Assembly: GCA_964453575.1 (NCBI GenBank)
Contig: CAYVRW010000040.1
Location: 1-20,118 of the forward strand
Reading direction: 5' to 3'
Length of the DNA: 20,118 nt
From: JABDBK01 sp964453575
Lineage (GTDB): Bacteria; Pseudomonadota; Gammaproteobacteria; DSM-16500
The notes beneath the pieces are model-generated. The model did no database searches. It was not told the DNA's origin and worked only from the letters and a program-made list of their open reading frames with translations. Both the position numbers and the translations under genes were made by a program. Shown piece after piece: positions 8,472-15,774 of the stretch. Numbering within the stretch: position 1 is the first letter of the stretch; each line of letters starts with the position of its first letter.

Positions 8472-8611
8472 ACCCTTCCCATCTTCTTACCCAAACCCCC
8501 TCTTTAAATTTATTCTTTTTGAATTGCCTCAATTTAGATCAAAAAACCCAATGTTCGATTAAATTCATATCTAGCAAATCTTATATATATTTTTTATGGA
8601 GAAAAAAATAA
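8468..8611 (+). CDS. Candidate 47-codon small ORF coupled to the HTH gene
   Basis: The ATG at 8468 has AAGGAAG (8454-8460) 7 bases upstream and overlaps the stop of the preceding 15-codon ORF by four bases. Its TAA ends two bases before the ATG of the 142-residue HTH-like gene. The peptide begins MNPSHLLTQTPSLNLFF, contains two cysteines and ends in a basic YFLWRKK. No family is recognised. Position and spacing suggest translation that feeds ribosomes onto the HTH gene, as a leader or a real small protein. Conservation of the reading frame in relatives would decide. Confidence 0.45.
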   Translation: MNPSHLLTQTPSLNLFFLNCLNLDQKTQCSIKFISSKSYIYFLWRKK

Positions 8612-8613
8612 TC

Positions 8614-9042
8614 ATGTCTTCTATTGAACCATTACATCGCTTAATGATAAGTAATTTGAATAAATTTACGAAAAATGAGCGAATAATTTTGGAAGCACGC
8701 ATTTTTTCAGGAATCTGCGACGAACTTAACAATTTTTTTAAAAAACAATATAAAGAATATTTCAGTTTAATAAAATTCACTATTGAAACGGAGAATACAA
8801 TGCTTGATGCACATTTTATATGTTCAGTTATTAAAGATATCTTATCTACAAATGAATACACCATTGCTGGAATTGCTCATTACGTGAATGTACACGAGGA
8901 TATTTTGCATGAAATTATTACAGGTCGAAATACCAATCCTTCGGCTATTTTGCTACAAAAAGTTATTAATTTGCATCGATCTGTTCGGGCAGATCTTTAT
9001 CGTGAAATTATCAATAAAATTGCGGATGATAATGCTGCATAA
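8614..9042 (+). CDS. Small HTH-like protein, 142 aa
   Basis: The protein is all-helical. The C-terminal half (about residues 70-130) reads like a helix-turn-helix: DILSTNEYTIAGIAHYVNVH, then EDILHEIITGRNTNPSA, then a long helix with VINLHRSVRADLYREI. The pattern TIAGIA...EDILHEI...G..TNPS resembles a Cro/XRE-like recognition unit, as in small regulators I associate with Legionella and Coxiella, though I cannot name one. An ATG six codons earlier (8596) has no ribosome site and its ATGGAG is better read as the Shine-Dalgarno sequence of the ATG at 8614. Two tiny ORFs precede it without a gap, so its translation is probably coupled to them. It may regulate its own operon through the palindromes at 8286-8379; this is inference. 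Confidence 0.65.
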   Translation: MSSIEPLHRLMISNLNKFTKNERIILEARIFSGICDELNNFFKKQYKEYFSLIKFTIETENTMLDAHFICSVIKDILSTNEYTIAGIAHYVNVHEDILHEIITGRNTNPSAILLQKVINLHRSVRADLYREIINKIADDNAA

Positions 9043-9077
9043 GTAAAACTGAATAAATTTAGTTAAAATATTTGATT

Positions 9078-9106
9078 TATAGCGGAAACCTACTCAGTCC
9101 GCTATA
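9078..9106. terminator. Hairpin between convergent genes, possible terminator
   Basis: TATAGCGGA (9078-9086) and TCCGCTATA (9098-9106) form perfect 9-bp arms around an 11-nt loop, 35 bases after the HTH gene and about 95 bases past the end of the convergent phosphatase-like gene. Neither side has a real T-run, so termination is only inferred from position. Confidence 0.35.
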
Positions 9107-9201
9107 ATGATATTAGTCAAGAAATTCAGCTTATGAGTTCTGAAGCATCATACCATCTCAGAGACCGGAAGACATAATGAATAAATAACCACGAACAACA
9201 A

Positions 9202-10791
9202 CTACCTAGGCTTCGGCGATTTCCTCAAAGCCTCTTTATCCAATTGCCCCGCCTTTTTATCATCAGCAGGAGTCACAGATGAATTTGTTTTGCTGATTTG
9301 CTCCATAACATTCTGTGTTCTGTCACTGTGTTCTCTTAATGATTTTGCATTCTTATTAGCTTGCAACGCCGCATTTGTAACTTCTTTTTGTAAGTTTGGC
9401 ATTGCGTTTGGGTCATTTAAATAACCCGTATTCTTAAATACATTATTCCCTGTATCTATCATGCGTTGCACCAATCCTGGACGAGCTATAGATTCCGTAA
9501 ATGGCTCCCTGCAAGCAAGATTATCGCTACCCATTAGAGCCTTATATTCTTTGCAAGCTCTTTCTTTTTCAGATTTTTTTAATCGAGGTTCTAATCGAAC
9601 TTTCTCCGCTTGAAGAACTAAATTTCTTACATTCATATAATAATTAAAAACTGTTTCCAAGTGCTTCTTACCAGATTCATTATCCTCAATCGTGTTTAGC
9701 GTATTGATCACCTCATTACTTGTATAATTTTTAATTTTTCTTATGACCCATTCTTTTGTTCTATCAAAATCGGTTTGAACTTTGTTTTTTATTATCATTG
9801 TAGACACAATAGGAAGGTGATCACTCTTGCTGCTCGGAACCACAACAACAGGAGTTGGAGTAACTTCACCAGACACCAAAACTCTATCCAGTGTTCCTTC
9901 TGCATAACAACACTCTTTGGTTGCGCCATCACATCGTTTATTCTTTTTATTTGGGATAATTAAATGTCCTTCTTTGTCTTTTGCTTTATTATAAGTATTT
10001 GGAGCGAGCCCTTTATCAGTTTTTTCTTCAAAATTTACTGGTTTAAAATCCAGAGCCGTGACATATCGCGCAGCTGATTTATCAAAATTATCTGGGCCTA
10101 GAGGATCATAATGTTCTTCCATTCCATTCTTTTTTACTTGAACATGACGATGATTAAGGTCTCCCATCATGATATCAACATTGGTACTTCTATTTTTTAT
10201 CATCTCATAAGTCAAGTAATCTTTTTCTTTGAATCCCTCGAGTTGTTTTACCATAGCACTCGCTGCTTCAACTTTAAGATGATCATAATTCGAATCAAGA
10301 TGCATACCGGAAAAAGAAAACTTTTGGTCGCCCATCGTCATATGACAAGCAACTCCACCTTTATTGCTTCCTTTCAATCCTTCACCCTGATAAATTTCCC
10401 AGTCTATCTTTGGTGTGGGTATTAAATCAGATTTACTTAATATCGTTAGCGAAACCCTCCCAGGTTCTAGTAGTTTAGTCCTCGTGTCATAGGATTTCTC
10501 AGTTTTAATATAAGGGATGCTCTGATACTGATCCAATTTCGATTTTAATACTCCTCCTAGCAACTGTGGATTATTTTTTTCATCAGAACCAGGACGTGCC
10601 TCCTCTTGTCCGGCAATGACGATGATATCGGGCGCACGACCATTAACTGTAATTTTTTTCAGAAGCTCATCGGTATCACCGCCATATTTATTTTCCATAT
10701 TCCATGAAATCATAGCAATGGATATCTCTTTTTGCGCACGTATTGTTTGTGCAATCACAGCTGTGGATGAGGATTTACGTTCGTGTGACAT
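9202..10791 (-). CDS. Inositol-polyphosphate-5-phosphatase-like EEP enzyme, 529 aa
   Basis: The N-terminal 335 residues form an endonuclease/exonuclease/phosphatase (EEP) fold with marks of the inositol polyphosphate 5-phosphatase branch in the right order: WNMEN (30-34), QE (62-63), NKGGVA (143-148), GMHLDS (162-167), GDLNHR (210-215), LDRVL (301-305) and SDHLP (323-327). Those residues bind Mg2+ and the scissile phosphate, so the catalytic set looks complete. The last 190 residues are helical, charged and unrelated to the enzyme. There is no signal peptide. The ATG at 10791 has AGAGG 9-10 bases upstream. Bacteria rarely need phosphoinositide phosphatases, so a host-directed effector acting on phosphoinositides is likely; a DNase or sphingomyelinase-like activity is the alternative. 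It lies downstream of an ankyrin gene on the same strand. Confidence 0.72.
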   Translation of the reverse strand: MSHERKSSSTAVIAQTIRAQKEISIAMISWNMENKYGGDTDELLKKITVNGRAPDIIVIAGQEEARPGSDEKNNPQLLGGVLKSKLDQYQSIPYIKTEKSYDTRTKLLEPGRVSLTILSKSDLIPTPKIDWEIYQGEGLKGSNKGGVACHMTMGDQKFSFSGMHLDSNYDHLKVEAASAMVKQLEGFKEKDYLTYEMIKNRSTNVDIMMGDLNHRHVQVKKNGMEEHYDPLGPDNFDKSAARYVTALDFKPVNFEEKTDKGLAPNTYNKAKDKEGHLIIPNKKNKRCDGATKECCYAEGTLDRVLVSGEVTPTPVVVVPSSKSDHLPIVSTMIIKNKVQTDFDRTKEWVIRKIKNYTSNEVINTLNTIEDNESGKKHLETVFNYYMNVRNLVLQAEKVRLEPRLKKSEKERACKEYKALMGSDNLACREPFTESIARPGLVQRMIDTGNNVFKNTGYLNDPNAMPNLQKEVTNAALQANKNAKSLREHSDRTQNVMEQISKTNSSVTPADDKKAGQLDKEALRKSPKPR

Positions 10792-10904
10792 ATTATTAAG
10801 CCTCTTAAGTAAGGCTATATCTTATTCTTATATAATAACACATATGCTTAGAGATATTTTATACATATAGTTTTGTTTTGTTAATGTATTGTGCATTATC
10901 AGAC

Positions 10905-10937
10905 TGATAGGTGTGTAAGTCACCTGACCACCTATCA
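10905..10937. terminator. Hairpin after the ankyrin gene, possible terminator
   Basis: TGATAGGTG (10905-10913) and CACCTATCA (10929-10937) are perfect 9-bp arms starting 15 bases past the ankyrin stop codon. There is no T-run on the minus strand, so it may be an attenuator or processing site between the ankyrin and phosphatase-like genes. Confidence 0.4.
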
Positions 10938-10951
10938 CCTCTTTCTAGCTT

Positions 10952-11716
10952 TTATCTTAATTTAAAATTCGTTTCTACTTTCTCCTCTGGCACGCGCGGA
11001 TCTTTCGGTTCAACCGGTTTTAAATATGGCAATAAAACAACATGAATAAGCGCCGTTGGAAAATTTGATAAAATACTAGAATCATGCGTGATTATCGATG
11101 CCGCTTTTTCATAATCTTGCAAATCTTCTTTATATTTTTTCAGTGCTTTGCTGTAACTTAAACCTTGTAGTGATAATGCAAAAAAGGCTCCTTGTCTCCT
11201 CTTAATAGTTGCGCCGGTTGCATCTCTATAGTTCAATTCATTCTCTAGCGACCGCTTTGCATAATCATAAGGAATTCCTCCTCCTTGAGCTTTTTCAACT
11301 GGAGATGCTTTATATTCTAATAACAAGTTTACGATGGTTTCATCGGCGTATTCTGCAGCTGTGAAAAGAGGGGTTCTATCGAGTTTATTTTTCTGGTTAG
11401 GATTGGCTTTGTTTTCCAATAATACTTTTACAGCCTCGACATTACGCGATAAAACTGCTCTGTTGAGTGCTGAAGTAAAATTAGAATTATCCATATGATT
11501 AACATCTGCTTTCTGTTCTATTAAGTATTTTAGACATGGAATATCAATTTCACTATCACAGCACCAAAATAGGGCTGCACGTCCCTCTTCATTGGGATGA
11601 TTTACATCAGCTTTACTCTCTACAAGATTTTTTAGAGTTTTTAACCTATTCCCTCTACCCCAACGGGCTGCCTCCACCAATTCTTTTCCTTTTTTAGATT
11701 TTAACCACCTGAACAT
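10952..11716 (-). CDS. Ankyrin-repeat protein with conserved C-terminal tail, 254 aa
   Basis: After a short basic N-terminus (MFRWLKSKKGKELVEAARW), about four ankyrin repeats cover residues 25-160, with the usual pattern of LLENKANPNQ and DRTPLFTAAEYA segments. The C-terminal 100 residues are not ankyrin: a helical stretch (YSKALKKYKEDLQDYEK) leads to NFPTALIHVVLLPYLKP (218-234) and VEPKDPRV. The same ends occur in the paralogue at 12718-13488. The FP...LI...LLPYL core loosely resembles an F-box or PRANC motif placed after ankyrin repeats, as in some Orientia and poxvirus proteins; this is suggestive only. The ATG at 11716 has AGAGGA 8 bases upstream. It is probably a host-interaction protein. 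Confidence 0.85.
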   Translation of the reverse strand: MFRWLKSKKGKELVEAARWGRGNRLKTLKNLVESKADVNHPNEEGRAALFWCCDSEIDIPCLKYLIEQKADVNHMDNSNFTSALNRAVLSRNVEAVKVLLENKANPNQKNKLDRTPLFTAAEYADETIVNLLLEYKASPVEKAQGGGIPYDYAKRSLENELNYRDATGATIKRRQGAFFALSLQGLSYSKALKKYKEDLQDYEKAASIITHDSSILSNFPTALIHVVLLPYLKPVEPKDPRVPEEKVETNFKLR

Positions 11717-11962
11717 ATTTTTTCCTCTATTGCATAATTATTTATTAATTCGCTGTTAATGCAGTTTACACTACTGAGATAGAGCTAGATACGGCATTAA
11801 TCGCCCTATATATATACCCGTTACAAGATTCTAAGATATACGTATTAAATACTTAGCTCATAGAAAAATATTGCTTCTGTATTAGAAGGTGTATTAAAAT
11901 TCAAAAAAATGATCTTATATTATATTGTTTTTATTTTAATGTATAAAATGTGAGCATATTTC

Positions 11963-12721
11963 GTGACCTCTAATCTTTTATCACAACAATTAACCATCCT
12001 TGATCAACCCATCGATGCATTATCTATGTTGAAACAATTACCAGGTTATGTGATTTGCATGGACAGAGAACATAAATTTAATTATTTTACGAATGACCAT
12101 ACAGCCTATACTATTGGTTATGATAAGGCAGAAAATGTCTATGGACAAAAAATTGAGGATATACGCTGCAAAGCTGCTGAGTGTACTGATATTTTCAAAG
12201 AACAAAATAACTTGATATTCGAAAATAGACAAACCCTCAAGATAATCGATATACATCCCTATCGAAATGATGAAGTAAAATCATTGCTAACCTATAAATT
12301 TCCGCTCATTGATCATAATCAAAATGTAGTTGCCGTAACCATGCATGCAAATGATATTTCGCATACTTTTTTATATAAAATGGCTATGATACTTGCCAAT
12401 AATGATAAAAAATTTCGTTCTAATAATATGAATCAACGAAACTATAATATTGTTGAATCATTTGAAAAATTTAATTTAACTAATCGCGAAACAGAATGTT
12501 TGTTTTATCTTGTAAGAGGAAAAACAGCAAAACAAATGGCCGCTATTCTTTCCATTTCTTTTAGAACTATTGAAAAACATATTTCTAACATTAAACATAA
12601 ATTAAATTGTACCACCAAATCCGATTTAATTGATAAAGCGATACAACATAATTTTATAAATTATTTGCCCGAAAGTATTGTGTTTCATTCAAAAACCAAT
12701 ATATCCATTATTATTCCTTAA
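11963..12721 (+). CDS. PAS-LuxR-type transcriptional regulator, 252 aa
   Basis: The N-terminal half (about residues 20-135) is PAS-like: LPGYVICMDREHKFNYFT opens it, and a strand pair with LIDHNQNVVAVTMHANDIS closes it. The C-terminal 170-229 is a LuxR/GerE helix-turn-helix: FNLTNRETECLFYLVRGKT, KQMAAILSIS, then RTIEKHISNIKHKLN, the canonical recognition helix. There is no receiver domain, so it probably senses a small ligand or redox state directly. The start is a GTG at 11963; an in-frame TGA four codons upstream excludes a longer form. GAG 9 bases before it is a weak ribosome site. Its stop overlaps the stop of the convergent ankyrin gene by four bases. Position between two ankyrin genes invites a role in controlling them, unproven. 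Confidence 0.85.
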   Translation: MTSNLLSQQLTILDQPIDALSMLKQLPGYVICMDREHKFNYFTNDHTAYTIGYDKAENVYGQKIEDIRCKAAECTDIFKEQNNLIFENRQTLKIIDIHPYRNDEVKSLLTYKFPLIDHNQNVVAVTMHANDISHTFLYKMAMILANNDKKFRSNNMNQRNYNIVESFEKFNLTNRETECLFYLVRGKTAKQMAAILSISFRTIEKHISNIKHKLNCTTKSDLIDKAIQHNFINYLPESIVFHSKTNISIIIP

Positions 12722-13488
12722 AATTTAATCGTTCTTTTCTCAGAAGTTTCCACTTCCTGCGCAAGCACACGCGGATCTTTCGGTTCAACGGGTTTTAAAT
12801 ATGGCAATAAAATGATATGAATGAGCGCCGTTGGGAAGTTTAATAAAGCATCAAAGCAATACGTCTGCACTATCTTTTCATAGTCTTGCAAGTCTTGTTT
12901 ATACTTTCTCATTGCTTCGAAGTAACTTAAACCTTCTAGTGACAATGCAAAGCAAGTTCCTTGTCGCCTTTTAATTGCTTTGTCGGATTCGTTTTTCGAA
13001 TGCCCTAGTCGAAACATTGCATAATCATAAGCAGTTCCTTGCCCAGTGTCTTCCCATGGAGATGCTTTATATTCTATTAGCAAGTTTACAATGGTTTCAT
13101 TGGCGTATTCCGCAGCTGTCAAAAGAGGCGTTTCATCATTCTTACCTTTTTGATTAGGATCAGCTTTGTGTTCTAATAACACTTTCACAACCTCCGCATT
13201 ACGCACTAAAACTGCTCTTTTGAGCGCTGTAAAACCTAAAGAATCACCATGATTAACATCTGCTTTATGTTCTATTAGATATTTTATAATTGGAATATCA
13301 TTCGCAGAAGCACAGCACCAATAAAGAACTGTATGTCCACTTTCGACATGGTTTACGTCAGCCTTACTTTCAAGGAGATCTTTAATGATTTCAAACCTGT
13401 TGGTGCTATTCCAACGGGCTGCATGTGATAATTCTTTTCCTTTCTTATCTGCAATATCTTTGACATTAGATTTTAACCAACTCAACAT
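12718..13488 (-). CDS. Ankyrin-repeat protein, paralogue of the 10952-11716 gene, 256 aa
   Basis: The architecture is that of the other short ankyrin gene: basic N-terminus with KGKELSHAARW, about four ankyrin repeats (residues 30-160), then a helical segment (YFEAMRKYKQDLQDYEK) and the tail NFPTALIHIILLPYLKP (217-233) plus VEPKDPRV. The extreme C-terminus diverges (EKRTIKF). The two are clearly a duplicated pair that has drifted, since substitutions run along the whole length. The ATG at 13488 has GAGG about 8-10 bases upstream. It starts 21 bases after the end of the 218-residue gene on the same strand, so they are probably cotranscribed. Ankyrin repeats mediate protein binding, probably to host proteins here. 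Confidence 0.85.
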   Translation of the reverse strand: MLSWLKSNVKDIADKKGKELSHAARWNSTNRFEIIKDLLESKADVNHVESGHTVLYWCCASANDIPIIKYLIEHKADVNHGDSLGFTALKRAVLVRNAEVVKVLLEHKADPNQKGKNDETPLLTAAEYANETIVNLLIEYKASPWEDTGQGTAYDYAMFRLGHSKNESDKAIKRRQGTCFALSLEGLSYFEAMRKYKQDLQDYEKIVQTYCFDALLNFPTALIHIILLPYLKPVEPKDPRVLAQEVETSEKRTIKF

Positions 13489-13509
13489 AGCTTTACCTCA
13501 TTATTTAGC

Positions 13510-14166
13510 TTATCGCAAACCCAAAGTAACCAAAGCGTCATTTGCTTCTTTTAATATTTCTGGATCATTATTTTCTGATATTTTAAAAAAAAGTTTAGGA
13601 TAGATGTTAGGACTGAATTCATGATAATTTCGTATAATATTTTGGTCCTTTTGGTCAACTTCCAATGCATTTAAACTCGAATGTGTAAGTGCAATGAACT
13701 CACCCAAGGTAGTTTTTGAACGTTTTTCAGAAAAGCAATTGGCAGATACCATTTCGCCTTGCAGTTTATTAATTTTATTTTCCAATGACTTAACATAATG
13801 GTATTTAATTGCATGGGTTGCACCAATTAAAGGAACGGTAGCACCCGTTAAGGCGCATGCAAATAATAATCTGCCTGCTTCTAAGACTGGACCAAAACAT
13901 TCACCAATAGGTGAAAAAATGTTGCGTATTGATGTTTCATCCACACAATAACTAGTGCTTGAACAGGCGCATAATTTCATTGGTAAGGTAAATCTAACTA
14001 TTTCAGAAGCTAAAAAGGGAAAAATAAATGCATCAGCAGCACCCAGAGTATATTTTGTTCGCCCATATCCATGAAATTTGTAAGCGATATCATGATCGCC
14101 ATAAATAAGATCAAAAGCTTGTGTCACGCCTTCTGTTAGATTATTTTTTAATATTTTAGATAGCAT
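13510..14166 (-). CDS. Hypothetical protein with hydrophobic segments, 218 aa
   Basis: No family is recognised. Two hydrophobic stretches stand out, about residues 45-65 (ADAFIFPFLASEIVRFTLP) and 95-115 (LEAGRLLFACALTGATVPLI), so it may be membrane-inserted as a hairpin. Between them lies a cysteine-rich loop (LCACSSTSYC). The C-terminal half is soluble and helical, ending in NDPEILKEANDALVTLGLR. The ATG at 14166 has AAGGA 7 bases upstream. It precedes the ankyrin gene by 21 bases on the same strand. Membrane-targeted effectors of intracellular bacteria often have such paired hydrophobic segments, but nothing specific shows secretion. Confidence 0.7.
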   Translation of the reverse strand: MLSKILKNNLTEGVTQAFDLIYGDHDIAYKFHGYGRTKYTLGAADAFIFPFLASEIVRFTLPMKLCACSSTSYCVDETSIRNIFSPIGECFGPVLEAGRLLFACALTGATVPLIGATHAIKYHYVKSLENKINKLQGEMVSANCFSEKRSKTTLGEFIALTHSSLNALEVDQKDQNIIRNYHEFSPNIYPKLFFKISENNDPEILKEANDALVTLGLR

Positions 14167-14261
14167 TTGGAATCCTTAAATAAATTTAGAAAATAGATTA
14201 TAATGATTCTGTGCATTTAAGGAAGTTAAACTTGAAATAATTAGCAAAGTGCACTTGCCTA

Positions 14262-14291
14262 TTGTCAAGCGTATTAAATAAGTAATATCAT
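14262..14291 (+). promoter_or_regulatory. Candidate promoter for the small membrane protein/cupin pair
   Basis: TTGTCA (14262-14267) and TATCAT (14286-14291) are 18 bases apart, leaving a leader of about 26 bases before the ATG at 14324. Confidence 0.4.
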
Positions 14292-14323
14292 TTATAAATA
14301 TTTACATATGAGGGAAATGCAAA

Positions 14324-14536
14324 ATGCCAGGATATCACGAAAATTCCCGTAAGCTTATAGTTAAAAGTTTGGGTGCTAGCAGCCTAACATTACTGACCGG
14401 AGCTTTTTTGTTTGAAGCATCACCAGTTATTCTGGGTAGTGCAGCGATACTAGCAGGTATTGGAATGTATGCCAAAACTAAAAATAACATTCGACATGAA
14501 GAAGCTAAAATGAAATCGCCTAGCCTTCATAAATAA
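14324..14536 (+). CDS. Small membrane protein, 70 aa
   Basis: The peptide has a polar N-terminus (MPGYHENSRKLIVKS), then a hydrophobic stretch of about 35 residues (18-52) with a central Glu-Ala-Ser-Pro turn that probably forms a two-helix hairpin, and a charged tail (KNNIRHEEAKMKSPSLHK). AGGGA (14311-14315) is 8 bases before the ATG. Its last 42 codons are duplicated at 19840-19965 with five differences in 126 bases. The cupin gene follows after 14 bases, suggesting one operon. No family is recognised. Confidence 0.7.
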   Translation: MPGYHENSRKLIVKSLGASSLTLLTGAFLFEASPVILGSAAILAGIGMYAKTKNNIRHEEAKMKSPSLHK

Positions 14537-14550
14537 TTTGGGAATAGCAA

Positions 14551-15021
14551 ATGGATAAATATCCCATAGCGATCGATTCAACAGAAATACTCGCCATTAA
14601 AACATCCGTGTATCCTGAACCTTTTTCATCCATGATGAAAGGTCGCGAGAAATGTCGTTTGGGCGATCCATTTGGCATAAAAAAATTTGGCGTTAATCTT
14701 ACTAAACTTGCACCAGGAGCAAGATCGGCCTTACTTCATCAACATTCCCTACAAGAAGAATTGATTTATATTTTAGAAGGAAATCCTACTCTCATTACCG
14801 ATACTCATCAGGTACAATTAAAACCTGGTATGTGTGCCGGTTTTATTCCAAATGGACCTGCGCATTATTTATTAAATAACACAGCAGATAATGTTCTCTA
14901 CTTAGAAATAGGTGGCCGCGATCCAGCTGATCGAGTGACCTATCCTGAGGATGATCTTATTGCTGTTGCACTAGGAAATAATCAATGGGAATTTAAGCAT
15001 AAAGATGGACGAAAATATTAA
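14551..15021 (+). CDS. Cupin-fold protein, 156 aa
   Basis: This is a single-domain cupin. The metal-binding set is visible: HQH (63-65) followed by EE (69-70) in the first motif (LLHQHSLQEELIYILEGNP) and H105 in the second (GFIPNGPAHYLLNN). Such proteins bind a divalent metal and act as dioxygenases, isomerases or small-molecule binding proteins; the exact reaction cannot be read. The conserved flanks (REKCRLGDPFG and WEFKHKDGRKY) place it with the stand-alone cupins found in many proteobacteria. The ribosome site is modest (GGGA about 8 bases upstream). It is probably cotranscribed with the small membrane protein gene ending 14 bases earlier. Confidence 0.85.
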   Translation: MDKYPIAIDSTEILAIKTSVYPEPFSSMMKGREKCRLGDPFGIKKFGVNLTKLAPGARSALLHQHSLQEELIYILEGNPTLITDTHQVQLKPGMCAGFIPNGPAHYLLNNTADNVLYLEIGGRDPADRVTYPEDDLIAVALGNNQWEFKHKDGRKY

Positions 15022-15059
15022 CCTGCCGCAGCTATGTTGCTATTGCGAGGGATTAAATC

Positions 15060-15098
15060 TTGTGATATTTGTCACAAATTATGTTATACTTTGTGACA
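15060..15098 (+). promoter_or_regulatory. Extended -10 promoter with AbiEi-type operator
   Basis: TGTCACAAA (15070-15078) and TTTGTGACA (15090-15098) form perfect 9-bp inverted arms separated by 11 bases. Between and into them lies an extended -10 box, TGTTATACT (15082-15090); the best -35 is TTGTGA (15060-15065) at a long 19-base spacing. A protein bound here would block initiation. AbiEi antitoxins are known to repress their own promoter by binding inverted repeats. Confidence 0.65.
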
Positions 15099-15116
15099 TA
15101 TATAGAGGTTAATCTC

Positions 15117-15728
15117 ATGAAAGAAATAGAATTAGTGTATAATCAAGTAAATAGAATTCCAAGAGGAAGGCCATTTGCTATAAATTCTATTGGAGGAGAA
15201 GTTTCATATGCCAATGTTCGTCAAGTATTATCACGCCTGGTGAAAACAGGAGAGATAATGCGTGCAACTCGTGGCATCTATGTGCGACCTAAAGAGATCC
15301 CATATTTAGGTAAAGTGCTGCCTGGATCTGAGGAAATAGTTAAGGCTATCTCAAAACAAACGGGTGAAACAATAACACCGCATGGTGCTGAAGCAGTTCG
15401 TATATTGCAATTAAGCACCCAGGTACCTATGCGACCTATTTTTTATACCAGTGGCACATCAAGAAAGATAAAGCTAGGAAAACAAACCATTACATTAAAA
15501 CATATCAGCCCACGAAAACAAGTGAAACCAGGTACTATCGTATGCCTTGTGATTACTGCTTTGTGGTATTTAGGTAAAAATAATATAAATGAAAACGTTA
15601 TTAATACAATCCAGCAACGTTTAAATGAGAAACAATTTTCTGAGGTTCTTAAGCATTCCAATCAAATGCCGGTATGGATGGCAATCGCATTTAAACAATA
15701 TAAGAGTGAAATGAATTATGTCAGATGA
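15117..15728 (+). CDS. AbiEi-type (DUF6088) type IV antitoxin / repressor, 203 aa
   Basis: The N-terminus is a winged helix (GRPFAINSIGGEVSYANV, then QVLSRLVKTGEIMRATRGIYVRP), followed by the C-terminal domain seen in AbiEi/DUF6088 proteins (ITPHGAEAVRILQLSTQVP, FYTSGTSRKIKLGKQTI). In the AbiE system this protein represses the operon and neutralises the AbiEii nucleotidyltransferase toxin. An upstream in-frame TTG at 15069 lies inside the operator and before the expected transcript start, so the ATG at 15117, 8 bases after AGAGG, is chosen. No AbiEii gene follows: an ATG overlapping the last 11 bases opens a frame that stops after six codons. It thus looks like an orphan antitoxin that may still autoregulate. 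Confidence 0.78.
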   Translation: MKEIELVYNQVNRIPRGRPFAINSIGGEVSYANVRQVLSRLVKTGEIMRATRGIYVRPKEIPYLGKVLPGSEEIVKAISKQTGETITPHGAEAVRILQLSTQVPMRPIFYTSGTSRKIKLGKQTITLKHISPRKQVKPGTIVCLVITALWYLGKNNINENVINTIQQRLNEKQFSEVLKHSNQMPVWMAIAFKQYKSEMNYVR

Positions 15729-15738
15729 ATTTTTATAG
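15718..15738 (+). pseudogene. Possible six-codon remnant of an AbiEii toxin gene
   Basis: ATG TCA GAT GAA TTT TTA TAG overlaps the last 11 bases of the antitoxin gene in another frame, exactly where an AbiEii start is normally found. The peptide MSDEFL ends at once, and no downstream frame continues a nucleotidyltransferase. It may be the stump left after deletion of the toxin, or chance. Confidence 0.4.
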
Positions 15739-15748
15739 TATCATATAA

Positions 15749-15768
15749 TAAAAAAGCCATCCTTGGCC
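15749..15768 (-). terminator. Intrinsic terminator of the secreted-protein gene
   Basis: On the minus strand GCCA-AGGA-TGGC (15767-15756) is followed directly by TTTTTT (15755-15750), just past the stop codon at 15775. The stem is only 4-5 bp but the T-tract and position are right. Confidence 0.55.
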
Positions 15769-15774
15769 AACCCC

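Noticed and set aside
9133..9177. 14-codon ORF after the HTH gene
   Set aside because: No ribosome site and no link to neighbours; likely chance.
10111..10425. 104-codon plus-strand frame
   Set aside because: It lies opposite the conserved motifs of the phosphatase-like gene; no ribosome site and an unnatural residue mix.
15069..15116. Longer form of the AbiEi-like protein starting at TTG 15069
   Set aside because: It lies within the operator and before the predicted transcript start, with no ribosome site; the ATG at 15117 has AGAGG at 8 bases.
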